Shown: positions 1 to 6,557 of the stretch, one piece after another | Numbering within the stretch: position 1 is the stretch's first letter | Layout of the letters: every line of letters starts with the position of its first letter | From: Patescibacteria group bacterium | GTDB taxonomy: Bacteria; Patescibacteriota; UBA1384; XYA2-FULL-43-10; 1-14-0-10-43-13 | DNA: 7,492 bases | Direction of reading: 5' to 3' | Assembly (NCBI GenBank): GCA_022705465.1 | Contig: JAKJEK010000043.1 | Span: 1 to 7,492, forward strand | Notes under the pieces: model-generated | The model's input: the letters and a program-made list of their open reading frames with translations, nothing else | Database searches by the model: none | What the model was told of the DNA's origin: nothing | Position numbers and translations under genes: made by a program

Positions 1-366
1 TGGGTGAAGGACATAGTCCATCCAATACCCAAGCTTGATACCCTTCCAGTGCCTATCGTCGATTGGCCGGAATTCCTCAGGAAATACACGGCAAGTCGAT
101 ACGAGCACGGGCAGATATTCGGCACGCTGCTTTGCGTTCATGATTTGACAGTGTTCCCAGCTGGGAATTTGGCCTTGCATCTCCATTACGCAGGGGGAGT
201 AGTCACTTAAGAGTGGGCACTGATTCCCGTTTTGCTCAAGAAACACTCCGCCGTGCGGGTGATGAAAGAAGCCATAGAAGGGACAGGGGTGTCTTGGGAC
301 GGGGGTGTCTGGTTCGGTCTTGGTAAGCAAGGACCACCATCGTCGTAGTGAATGCCAGGAAGTCAT
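1..366 (-). CDS. Partial Cys-containing hypothetical protein running off the left edge
   Basis: The minus-strand frame is open from the ATG at 366-364 to position 1, giving 122 codons with no stop, so the C-terminus lies outside the window. The next in-frame stop upstream is TAA at 393-391. GAAGG lies about 11 nt before the ATG. The translation has globular composition (Trp, Tyr, His, Pro and charged residues). It carries four cysteines in a compact block: HPCPFYGF (C28), NQCPLL (C50), SPCVMEM (C59) and WEHC (C73). A further cysteine is C92. The C28/C50/C59/C73 block suggests a metal-binding (zinc or Fe-S) domain; this is inference from spacing only. The downstream part contains FPEEFRPIDDRHWKGIKLGYW. 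No named family is recognised. Third codon positions are richer in G/C than in dprA, topA or recR. The competing plus-strand frame (1-210) looks less protein-like and is treated as its antisense shadow. Confidence 0.7.
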   Translation of the reverse strand, partial: MTSWHSLRRWWSLLTKTEPDTPVPRHPCPFYGFFHHPHGGVFLEQNGNQCPLLSDYSPCVMEMQGQIPSWEHCQIMNAKQRAEYLPVLVSTCRVFPEEFRPIDDRHWKGIKLGYWMDYVLHP

Positions 367-392
367 TGTTCCGTTTCCCTTCGTTAGCCATT

Positions 393-421
393 AATATGAC
401 ACAATTAACTTGATAAGTCAA
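393..421 (-). promoter_or_regulatory. Candidate sigma70 promoter for the minus-strand Cys protein gene
   Basis: Read on the minus strand, TTGACT (421-416) is followed after 17 nt by CATATT (398-393). The match is 5/6 to the -35 and 4/6 to the -10 consensus. The start of transcription would fall near 386, giving a leader of about 20 nt that contains the GAAGG ribosome-binding site. The promoter is divergent from the one proposed for dprA. Confidence 0.4.
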
Positions 422-442
422 AATATTAGTAAGAGAGGAAGG

Positions 443-471
443 TTTACTGATGCAGCTTTTATGAGTATTAT
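443..471 (+). promoter_or_regulatory. Candidate sigma70 promoter for dprA
   Basis: TTTACT (443-448) and TATTAT (466-471) are separated by 17 nt. They match the -35 and -10 consensus at 4/6 and 5/6. Transcription would begin near 478. That places the ATGs at 450, 461 and 470 upstream of the transcript and leaves a leader of about 30 nt before the proposed AUU start at 508. Confidence 0.45.
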
Positions 472-495
472 GGGTTTATGCGAATATTTTAAGTT

Positions 496-510
496 GGAGA
501 CAGGGCAATT
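496..510 (+). promoter_or_regulatory. Shine-Dalgarno site and AUU initiation codon of dprA
   Basis: GGAGA (496-500) precedes ATT (508-510) at ideal spacing. The frame is closed upstream by TAA (490-492). No ATG, GTG or TTG occurs in this frame until GTG at 628, although conserved DprA residues are already encoded from about 511. This decides the start: AUU initiation as seen, or a sequence error at a former ATG. Confidence 0.55.
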
Positions 511-1593
511 TCCGACGCAAAGTATTTATTAGCACTTAATGCTCATCCAAAGATTGGCAGTAGAACCATAAAAAAACTGCTCACAATTTTTGGTAGTGGC
601 GAGGCGGTATGGCAAGCAAGTGAAAGCGTGGCTGTTTCCAAATGCGGAAGCAATATTACTCAGCTGCTTGCAGAAGTTAAAGATCGTTATGAGCCTGACG
701 TGCAAGTAACTCGTTTGCGCAGGCTCGGCATTGGTTATACGGTGCTTGGTGATAGTAGTTATCCCGAATTGCTTGGCGAAGCTGCGGATGCGCCAGTGAT
801 TTTGTATGTTAAGGGCAGTATTGAGTCAATTGGCATACCGGGGATAGCGGTGGTCGGCAGCCGAAAGTATACCTATTACGGGCGCGATACAGCTAGATAT
901 TTGTCAGCAGAATGTGCTAAGGCAGGACTATCGATTATTTCAGGATTGGCATTAGGTATCGATGCTGAAGCACATCGGGCAACCTTGGCGGTGGGCGGAT
1001 CGACGGTAGCGGTACTGGGGTGTGGATTAGACCAAGTTTATCCGGCTGGTCATGCTGGCCTAGCCCGGGAAATAGTAGAAAAAGGCGGAGCATTGGTGTC
1101 CGAGTTTTCACCGGGAACGCCGCCGATTAAGCCGCATTTTCCGATGCGCAACAGGATAATTGCCGGCTTGGCTATAGGAACATTGGTTATCGAGGCAGGA
1201 GAGAAATCCGGGGCATTAATTACTGCCTACTCAGCACTCGAGAGTAACCGTGAAGTATTTGCTGTGCCGGGTAATATTGATAGTGAAACATCGAAAGGAA
1301 CGAACCAACTAATTAAGGAAGGCGCCAAGTTGGTAACTTCGGCGGAGGATATATTTGAAGAGCTGGAGATTAAAGTAACACTAAATCGTGATGGTGGCAG
1401 CAGCCAGGATCTTTCTCAGGATGAAAAAATAATTATTGATTTATTGAGCAAGGGGGTATGCCCAGCAGATGATATGCTGGCTAATAGTGGGATGAATGTG
1501 ATAAGTCTTAATACCGTTTTGACAGCTCTGGAGATGAAAGGTATGGTAGAAAATATGGGCGGAGGGAGATACAGAAGAACGCAGGGGATGTGA
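508..1593 (+). CDS. dprA: DNA-processing protein DprA (Smf), RecA loader on single-stranded DNA
   Basis: DprA binds incoming or exposed ssDNA in the cytoplasm and loads RecA, protecting DNA during natural transformation; this role comes from the family. The ORF gives 361 residues from ATT 508, close to the usual DprA length. An N-terminal helix-hairpin-helix/SAM-like region (about 5-36, HPKIGSRTIKKLL) is followed by the Rossmann-like core. Core motifs are AVVGSRKYTYYG (about 114-125), SGLALGID (145-152), FPMRNRIIAGL (211-221), GALITA (235-240) and FAVPG (251-255). A C-terminal winged-helix (DML1-like) region covers about 305-361 and ends GGGRYRRTQG. The first standard start (GTG 628) would delete the conserved N-terminal 40 residues. 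AUU is therefore preferred, with GGAGA 8 nt upstream and a promoter at 443-471. Identity is firm; the start codon is the uncertain part. Retention of dprA suggests competence or an ssDNA-handling role. Confidence 0.93.
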   Translation: MSDAKYLLALNAHPKIGSRTIKKLLTIFGSGEAVWQASESVAVSKCGSNITQLLAEVKDRYEPDVQVTRLRRLGIGYTVLGDSSYPELLGEAADAPVILYVKGSIESIGIPGIAVVGSRKYTYYGRDTARYLSAECAKAGLSIISGLALGIDAEAHRATLAVGGSTVAVLGCGLDQVYPAGHAGLAREIVEKGGALVSEFSPGTPPIKPHFPMRNRIIAGLAIGTLVIEAGEKSGALITAYSALESNREVFAVPGNIDSETSKGTNQLIKEGAKLVTSAEDIFEELEIKVTLNRDGGSSQDLSQDEKIIIDLLSKGVCPADDMLANSGMNVISLNTVLTALEMKGMVENMGGGRYRRTQGM

Positions 1594-1597
1594 GGAA

Positions 1598-1780
1598 TTG
1601 TTTGAATACCTTGTGGGACAGGTGCAAGCAAATAATATTAATTGCAAAAACCAAGCCGTTCGTGAAGTTGCTATCAACCAGTTTATATCACAGCTTGTCC
1701 TGTTCGATCGAGTACTCATACTTTCGCTTCAGGAAAAAGTATTTACACAGGTTCGGTGGGCTTGGCGAGTTTACAAATAG
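1598..1780 (+). CDS. Possible small hypothetical protein between dprA and topA
   Basis: A 60-codon frame opens at TTG 1598, four bases after the dprA stop, and ends at TAG 1778-1780. AGGGG at 1583-1587 lies about 10 nt before the TTG, so it could be translated by coupling to dprA. The peptide (LFEYLVGQVQANN..., ending QVRWAWRVYK) has balanced composition and helical character, with many G-starting codons. It has no recognisable motif, signal or cysteine pattern. An overlapping frame from GTG 1590 (66 codons) reads less like a protein. The last codons overlap the candidate -35 of topA. It could be real or a chance ORF; conservation between relatives would decide. Confidence 0.35.
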   Translation: MFEYLVGQVQANNINCKNQAVREVAINQFISQLVLFDRVLILSLQEKVFTQVRWAWRVYK

Positions 1781-1798
1781 GCTCGATTGAAGTAATAT
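1770..1798 (+). promoter_or_regulatory. Candidate sigma70 promoter for topA
   Basis: TTTACA (1770-1775) and TAATAT (1793-1798) are spaced by 17 nt, 5/6 and 4/6 to consensus. Transcription would begin near 1805. The leader contains the ribosome-binding site AAGGA (1818-1822), 9 nt before the topA ATG. This would let topA be expressed separately from dprA. Confidence 0.45.
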
Positions 1799-1831
1799 GA
1801 AAAGGTTGATTTGAAGTAAGGATGGGAATTT

Positions 1832-3997
1832 ATGAATCTAGTAATCGTAGAGTCGCCAGCAAAGGCGAAGACAATTGAGAAATACTTGGGCAAGAATTTT
1901 AAGGTTCTGGCTTCTTTTGGACATGTGCGCGATTTGCCGGAGAAAAAAATTGGTATCGATACGGATAAAGGATTTGAGCCAGAGTATCAAATTCTACCCA
2001 AAGCTAAAAAGACAGTGGCAGAGATTAAGAAAGCAGCGGCAAATGCGGAGATGTTGTATTTGGCTACAGATTTGGATCGAGAGGGAGAAGCTATCTCCTG
2101 GCACTTGATGCATGCCTTAAAATTAAAAGACAGTGATCCAAAGGTGAAGCGAATCGTATTCAGCGAGATCACAAAGTCAGCATTGGAACACGCTGTTAAA
2201 TACGCTCGCGGGATCGATTACAATTTGGTTGACGCACAGCAAGCCAGAAGAGTGTTGGATCGGTTGGTTGGCTATAAGCTTTCGCCGCTGTTGTGGAGAA
2301 AAGTAAAGGCCGGATTGTCGGCTGGGCGAGTGCAGTCGGTGGCAGTAAGGTTGGTGGTTGAGCGAGAACGTGAGATCCGTGAGTTTGTGCCCGAGGAATA
2401 TTGGGTAATTGCTGCTGATCTATCAAAACTACAAGATGATAAAAAATTTAGAGCTTTTTTGATTGAGCAGAACGGTAAGGCAGTCAAAAAGCTGGATATT
2501 AAAAGTAGGGCGGAAGCGGAACGGATTGAAAAGGGACTAATAAATGCTGATTATTCGGTTTTGGCGGTGGAGAAAAAGAATTCCGTGCGAAAACCATCAG
2601 CACCGTTTGTAACATCAACATTACAGATGGAGGCGTCGCGAAAGCTGGGGTTTTCTGCTAAGCAGACGATGACTTTAGCACAGAAGCTATACGAAGCTGG
2701 TCACATTACTTATATGCGTACTGATTCGACGAACCTGTCGGTGGATGCAGTTACGGCAATTAGGAAGATGATTGAAGTAAGATTTGGCAAGGAATATTTG
2801 CCAAACAAGTCGCCTCAATATCAGACAAAAACAAAACGAGCACAAGAGGCTCATGAGGCGATAAGGCCAACGGATTTTTCTAAAGAGAAGGTAAGTAGTG
2901 ACAGCCGCGAACAGAAGCTATATGGCTTAATTTGGAAACGAACTATAGCATCACAAATGAAGGATGCGTTGTTTGAGGTAATGCAGGCAAGAGTTGAAGC
3001 TAGAGCAAAAGATCAGTTTGTTTTTTTGGCAACTGGTGAGCGAATGGTGTTTGATGGATTTATAAAGCTTTATACCGAAGGCCGCGACGATGAAACTGAT
3101 TTACAGCAGGGAACTTTGCCGGAGCTCAATGTTGGCGAAAAGCTGCGTTTTTGGGAGTTGATAAAAGAGCAAAAGTTTACCGAACCACCAAAAAGGTACA
3201 CTGAGGCGACGCTGGTTAAGAAAATGGAGAGTTTGGGTATTGGGCGACCTTCAACTTATGCACCAACGATTTCTACTATTATTGATCGTGGATACGTAGA
3301 GTTGCAAGAAAAGCGATTTCAACCAACTGAAATCGGCGAGATCGTGACAGATTTGCTGGTGAAACATTTCGCTGGTATTGTGGATTATCAATTCACAGCC
3401 AGAATGGAGGACGACCTAGATTCGATTGCTGGCGGAGACAAGAAATGGGTGCCCGTGGTCGAGGAATTTTACCGGCCGTTCGAAAAAGAATTGGCTGTGA
3501 AGATGAAAGAGATCGACAAAAAAGATTTTATTAAAGAAGAGGTGACCGCCGAAGTATGTCCTGAATGCGGAAAGCCAATTGTGATCAGGCTTGGCAAGTT
3601 CGGCAAATTTATGGCGTGTTCCGGATTTTCGAAATGCAAATATTCGAAACCGTTGGTGGCTAAAGAAGAAACGGAGTCTCAAGTAGTGGTGCACGAAGGC
3701 GAGGTGAAGGGATTGGAGGAGGAGCACGAAGCGTGTTCAAAATGTGGTGGCCAGATGGTGATGAAAGAAGGTCGGTTTGGGCGATTTCTGGCTTGTGAAA
3801 ATTATCCTAAGTGCAAAAGCACCAAGTCTATCTCTACGACTACAGGTATGAAATGTCCTGATTGTCAAGAAGGAGAGGTTGTAGAGCGCCGGACAAAACG
3901 AGGCAAAATATTTTGGGGATGCTCGCGGTATCCTAAGTGCAAATACGCAAGTTGGGATAATCCGGCGCAGAATAAGGAAAAGACAGCTCCGGAGTAA
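1832..3997 (+). CDS. topA: DNA topoisomerase I (type IA) with three C-terminal zinc ribbons
   Basis: TopA relaxes negative supercoils by cutting one strand through a 5'-phosphotyrosine bond and passing the other strand. The 721-residue protein is full length. The N-terminal Toprim domain shows E7 in IVESPAKAKT and the acidic triad D80/D82/E84 in ATDLDREGEA. The catalytic tyrosine is Y294 in ITYMRTDST. GIGRPSTYAPTI (469-480) is the conserved type IA motif after the toroid. Three four-Cys zinc ribbons follow, with ligands C576/C579/C596/C602, C635/C638/C655/C661 and C675/C678/C697/C703. The tail is short and charged. ATG 1832 is supported by AAGGA 9 nt upstream and by the canonical start MNLVIVESPAKAK. 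No intrinsic terminator is visible after the TAA, so readthrough into recR (61 nt downstream) is likely. All key residues are present, and the identification is secure. Confidence 0.98.
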   Translation: MNLVIVESPAKAKTIEKYLGKNFKVLASFGHVRDLPEKKIGIDTDKGFEPEYQILPKAKKTVAEIKKAAANAEMLYLATDLDREGEAISWHLMHALKLKDSDPKVKRIVFSEITKSALEHAVKYARGIDYNLVDAQQARRVLDRLVGYKLSPLLWRKVKAGLSAGRVQSVAVRLVVEREREIREFVPEEYWVIAADLSKLQDDKKFRAFLIEQNGKAVKKLDIKSRAEAERIEKGLINADYSVLAVEKKNSVRKPSAPFVTSTLQMEASRKLGFSAKQTMTLAQKLYEAGHITYMRTDSTNLSVDAVTAIRKMIEVRFGKEYLPNKSPQYQTKTKRAQEAHEAIRPTDFSKEKVSSDSREQKLYGLIWKRTIASQMKDALFEVMQARVEARAKDQFVFLATGERMVFDGFIKLYTEGRDDETDLQQGTLPELNVGEKLRFWELIKEQKFTEPPKRYTEATLVKKMESLGIGRPSTYAPTISTIIDRGYVELQEKRFQPTEIGEIVTDLLVKHFAGIVDYQFTARMEDDLDSIAGGDKKWVPVVEEFYRPFEKELAVKMKEIDKKDFIKEEVTAEVCPECGKPIVIRLGKFGKFMACSGFSKCKYSKPLVAKEETESQVVVHEGEVKGLEEEHEACSKCGGQMVMKEGRFGRFLACENYPKCKSTKSISTTTGMKCPDCQEGEVVERRTKRGKIFWGCSRYPKCKYASWDNPAQNKEKTAPE

Positions 3998-4057
3998 AGC
4001 GTTGCCATATAGAGATCATTATTTAATTGAGTGGTAATGACGGGGGTTAATTAGATT

Positions 4058-4657
4058 ATGCTTCCAGAACCAATTCAGAAATTAATTGATGAATTATCGA
4101 AATTGCCGGGGATTGGCCCGAAGACGGCAGCCCGGTTAGTCTTTTATATGCTTTCAAAGCCAAAAGAGGATATTGAACGATTAGGTCTGGCAGTGTTGGG
4201 GCTCAAGGAGAATTTGCGGTTTTGCAGTCGATGCTACAATATTGCTGAACATGAGTTGTGCGAGATTTGTTCGAACGAGAAAAGAAACCAGGAGGTAATC
4301 GCGGTGGTCGAGGAGCCGTTGGATGTGATTGCGCTGGAAAAAACCAGAAGTTTTGACGGGTTATATCACGTACTAGGCGGGGCAATATCGCCAATTGACG
4401 GTATCGGCCCGGAGCAACTTCGAATACAGCAATTGCTAGACCGATTACACTCAGAGAATACTAAAGAAGTGATTATGGCCACAGACCCGGATTTTGAGGG
4501 TGAGGCGACGGCCGCCTACATAAAGGACAAGATGCGTGAGTCGGGATTGGATGTTCGAGTTACTCGTATTGCCCGAGGATTGCCGGTTGGCAGTAATATA
4601 GAATATGCAGATGAGGTCACAATAAAACGCTCCCTTGAGGGACGAAGGGATTATTAG
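4058..4657 (+). CDS. recR: Recombination mediator protein RecR
   Basis: RecR works with RecO (and RecF) to load RecA on SSB-coated gaps in recombinational repair. The 199-residue product has the normal length and domain order. A helix-hairpin-helix comes first (PGIGPKTAARL, 17-27). It is followed by a four-Cys zinc finger (C56, C59, C68, C71), a Toprim domain (VVEEPLDV at 83-90; ATDPDFEGEATA at 141-152) and the C-terminal ARGLPVGSNIEYAD motif (172-185) with its Walker-B-like end. Many RecR proteins have TNPT where this one reads TDPD, so the Toprim acidic residues D143/D145/E147 look complete. The ribosome-binding site is weak (G-run at 4042-4046, 11 nt before the ATG). This suggests modest translation and co-transcription with topA. 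RecR and DprA both act in RecA loading, which fits their proximity. Confidence 0.97.
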   Translation: MLPEPIQKLIDELSKLPGIGPKTAARLVFYMLSKPKEDIERLGLAVLGLKENLRFCSRCYNIAEHELCEICSNEKRNQEVIAVVEEPLDVIALEKTRSFDGLYHVLGGAISPIDGIGPEQLRIQQLLDRLHSENTKEVIMATDPDFEGEATAAYIKDKMRESGLDVRVTRIARGLPVGSNIEYADEVTIKRSLEGRRDY

Positions 4658-4704
4658 TAATCCTGGAGACAATAAATATAAGCATTTTGTGGATATCTTA
4701 GGTA

Positions 4705-4734
4705 TTGACAAGACCCAGTTTGGCTAGATACAAT
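4705..4734 (+). promoter_or_regulatory. Strong sigma70 promoter for the small zinc-ribbon gene
   Basis: A perfect -35 TTGACA (4705-4710) and a 5/6 -10 TACAAT (4729-4734) are separated by 18 nt. Transcription would begin near 4741, leaving a leader of about 38 nt with AAAGGA (4767-4771) seven bases before the ATG at 4779. The consensus -35 makes this one of the best promoters in the window. Confidence 0.65.
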
Positions 4735-4778
4735 CCAAACAGTCGTTTGAGAATTAGCAAAACAAAAAGGAAAAAAGC

Positions 4779-4979
4779 ATGCCAGAGGAATACTACTGCA
4801 GCAAGTGCGACGTTATATCTCCGTCTCCTGAGTGCCCAGATTGTGGCGGTATCGCATCACCTATCGGAGATGTAGCAGCGTTTGAAGACACGGATTTTGA
4901 AGAAGAAGATGGAAAATACGACAGCGGACTCTTTAGTGCTATAGCGGACGACGAGGAACTCTTAGAAGAAGCAGTCTAA
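4779..4979 (+). CDS. Small acidic zinc-ribbon protein of unknown function
   Basis: This is a 66-residue protein. Two CxxC knuckles near the N-terminus (C7/C10 in CSKC and C19/C22 in CPDC) form a short zinc ribbon, and CPDCGG is typical of the rubredoxin-like/zinc-ribbon fold. The remainder is strongly acidic (FEDTDFEEEDG, then DDEELLEEAV) and probably disordered or a C-terminal helix. There is no signal peptide or membrane segment, so it is likely cytoplasmic. Acidic tails of this kind can bind basic proteins or nucleic-acid machinery; that is inference, and no function is assigned. The gene is monocistronic by layout, with its own strong promoter (4705-4734), good ribosome-binding site, and an intrinsic terminator 17 nt after the stop. 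This arrangement implies high, independent expression between recR and cysS. Confidence 0.85.
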   Translation: MPEEYYCSKCDVISPSPECPDCGGIASPIGDVAAFEDTDFEEEDGKYDSGLFSAIADDEELLEEAV

Positions 4980-4996
4980 TATAGGGGCAAGAAAAG

Positions 4997-5028
4997 AAAA
5001 CCTGGCGTTGCTACAACCCAGGTTTTTT
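4997..5028 (+). terminator. Intrinsic terminator after the zinc-ribbon gene
   Basis: AAAACCTGG (4997-5005) pairs with CCAGGTTTT (5018-5026) around a 12-nt loop. The stem runs into a six-T tract (5023-5028). It ends the zinc-ribbon transcript 17 nt after its stop and separates it from cysS. Confidence 0.9.
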
Positions 5029-5079
5029 ATATTAATAAAATGCATTTCAAAGCTGAATAAAATTTGCTAAGGTGAAGAT

Positions 5080-6429
5080 ATGAAACTGTACAATACATTG
5101 TCTAGAACAAAAGAGGAGTTGATACCGCTGGAAAATGGTAAGGTCAGATTTTATTCTTGCGGACCAACGGTGTATGACATAGCGCACATTGGGAATTTAC
5201 GCACCTACATTTTTAACGATCTCATCAAGCGTGTGCTTAGGGCGGGCGGATTTGAAGTCCGACATGTAATGAATATAACAGATGTTGACGATAAAACGAT
5301 CAAACGGAGCGGCGGGAATCGGGCGGAGTTGGCTAAGCTAACTAAACGATATGAAGATCGATTTTGGCAGGATCTAAAGGAACTCAACGTGCTAATGCCG
5401 GATGAAATAACAAGGGCAACTGAATATATCGACGTAATGGTTCGATTTATCGAGGATCTGTTGAGAAAGGGATACGCCTATAGGGGGGCGGATGGATCAA
5501 TTTACTTTTCGATTGATAAATTCAAGGATTATGGCAAGTTGTCTGGGCTTGAAAAAGAGGGTGTAAGAGCGGGCGCTAGAGTGAACCAGGATGAGTATAC
5601 CAAGGAGAGTCCAGCAGATTTTGCTTTATGGAAAGCCTGGGATGAAGCAGACGGTGAGGTTTATTGGGAAAACAGCTTGGGCAAAGGCAGACCTGGCTGG
5701 CATATTGAATGTTCGGCTATGGCTAGCGATGCTCTGGGTGAGACAATTGATATTCACACGGGTGCGGTGGACTTAATATTTCCCCATCATGAAAATGAGA
5801 TTGCTCAATCTGAAGCACGGAGCAGCAAGCCGTTTTCTAAGTATTGGGTACACGGAGAGCACTTACTATTTGACAATCAGAAGATGGCAAAAAGTTTAGG
5901 CAATGTAGTTAATCTTGATACGATTAAGGATGAAGGGTATTCACCGTTGGATTTTCGATATTTGGTACTGGGCGCGCATTATCGGTCAAAATTGAACTTC
6001 ACTTGGGAGGGTATGCAGGCTGCCAAGAACTCCAGAGAGCGATTGGTGCGAATTGTGAGCGATCTTGCATGCGAGGAGGGCTCTCGCCCAGATGACGGGA
6101 GTATGAAAGAATTCCGAAATAAGCTTTTTGATGATTTGGATATCCCTGGAGCGTTGGCGGTGTTGTGGACAACTTTGCGTAGTGAAGAGATGCCGCAGTC
6201 AACTAAGTGTGCGACAGTAAAGGTAATGGATGAGACGCTAGGTCTGGGTTTGTTTGAGGAATTTAGAAAGGTGAGTATTCCTGCGGAAGTGGAAAGTCTG
6301 GCACAGCAGAGACTGGAGGCTAGAGTGGCAAAAGATTATATTACAGCTGATAAGTTTAGAGAAGAGATTGAAAATCTGGGTTGGTTGGTGGAGGACAAAG
6401 CGTCAGGTTATGAATTGCGCAGGAAGTAG
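5080..6429 (+). CDS. cysS: Cysteinyl-tRNA synthetase
   Basis: This is a class Ia aminoacyl-tRNA synthetase that charges tRNA-Cys in the cytoplasm using ATP. The 449-residue protein is close to the usual length of about 460. C27 in FYSCGPTVYD, C211 in GWHIECSAMA, and H236 and E240 in FPHHENEIAQ are the expected zinc ligands that select cysteine. The HIGH signature appears as HIGN (36-39), and the KMSKS loop as KMAKS (268-272). The anticodon-binding helical domain and a short DALR-like C-terminus follow. It ends ELRRK. ATG 5080 has AAGGTG (5069-5074) five bases upstream. It sits just after the terminator of the zinc-ribbon gene. No strong promoter is visible in the 51-nt gap, so expression may rely on partial readthrough or a weak promoter there. 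All catalytic motifs are present. Confidence 0.98.
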   Translation: MKLYNTLSRTKEELIPLENGKVRFYSCGPTVYDIAHIGNLRTYIFNDLIKRVLRAGGFEVRHVMNITDVDDKTIKRSGGNRAELAKLTKRYEDRFWQDLKELNVLMPDEITRATEYIDVMVRFIEDLLRKGYAYRGADGSIYFSIDKFKDYGKLSGLEKEGVRAGARVNQDEYTKESPADFALWKAWDEADGEVYWENSLGKGRPGWHIECSAMASDALGETIDIHTGAVDLIFPHHENEIAQSEARSSKPFSKYWVHGEHLLFDNQKMAKSLGNVVNLDTIKDEGYSPLDFRYLVLGAHYRSKLNFTWEGMQAAKNSRERLVRIVSDLACEEGSRPDDGSMKEFRNKLFDDLDIPGALAVLWTTLRSEEMPQSTKCATVKVMDETLGLGLFEEFRKVSIPAEVESLAQQRLEARVAKDYITADKFREEIENLGWLVEDKASGYELRRK

Positions 6430-6442
6430 GAGATTGTAATAG

Positions 6443-6472
6443 TTGTACTACTTGTGTAATGGTTCTTGTAAT
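6443..6472 (+). promoter_or_regulatory. Weak candidate promoter downstream of cysS
   Basis: TTGTAC (6443-6448) and TGTAAT (6467-6472) are 18 nt apart, 3/6 and 5/6 to consensus. Transcription would begin near 6479, so the RNA would start with the 9-bp hairpin at 6479-6504. The -35 match is poor, and this call is tentative. Confidence 0.25.
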
Positions 6473-6478
6473 AAAGAT

Positions 6479-6528
6479 GGGCCTGGTACACGGTAACCAG
6501 GCCCAAATGTCCTGCCTAATAAGGCAGG
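6479..6528. other. Two tandem perfect hairpins after cysS, without a U-tract
   Basis: GGGCCTGGT (6479-6487) pairs with ACCAGGCCC (6496-6504) around an 8-nt loop. Six bases later CCTGCC (6511-6516) pairs with GGCAGG (6523-6528) around TAATAA. Neither is followed by a run of T on either strand, so these are not standard intrinsic terminators. The 3' arm of the second hairpin contains the AAGGCAGG segment that would serve as ribosome-binding site for starts at 6532-6536, so the hairpin could hide it. Alternatively the pair stabilises the 3' end of the cysS mRNA. Confidence 0.6.
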
Positions 6529-6557
6529 TGTATGTGAACGGCGCAGCCGGTGACTAG
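6521..6557 (+). promoter_or_regulatory. Start-stop (AUG-UGA) and short uORF before the small helical gene
   Basis: AAGGCAGG (6521-6528) is followed by ATGTGA (6532-6537), a start codon directly followed by a stop, in the same frame as the gene at 6550. A GTG at 6534 opens a seven-codon frame that ends at TAG 6555-6557 and overlaps the GTG at 6550. Either arrangement could couple translation of the downstream gene to initiation here. A sequence error in codon 2 would instead extend the gene to ATG 6532. Confidence 0.3.

Noticed and set aside
4..210. Plus-strand open frame of 68 codons at the left edge
   Set aside because: It is antisense to the minus-strand frame, which has a Cys-rich, aromatic, protein-like translation with a promoter and ribosome-binding site. 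The plus frame has no upstream context and an unconvincing composition.
628..630. GTG 628 as the dprA start
   Set aside because: It removes about 40 residues including the conserved helix-hairpin-helix segment, and no good ribosome-binding site precedes it.
1416..1719. Minus-strand open frames opposite dprA, topA, recR and cysS
   Set aside because: They lie antisense to well-identified genes, lack ribosome-binding sites, and have low-complexity or Ser/Pro/Phe-rich translations typical of shadow frames.
4998..5030. CRISPR-like or IS terminal repeats
   Set aside because: No regularly spaced repeats, transposase frames or target-site duplications are visible anywhere; the inverted repeats found are hairpins of terminators or leaders.
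6535..6537. TGA read as a sense codon (alternative genetic code)
   Set aside because: dprA and the 6550 gene end at TGA at sensible positions, the latter 17 nt before a terminator, and the large genes contain no in-frame TGA. A recoded genome would show many.
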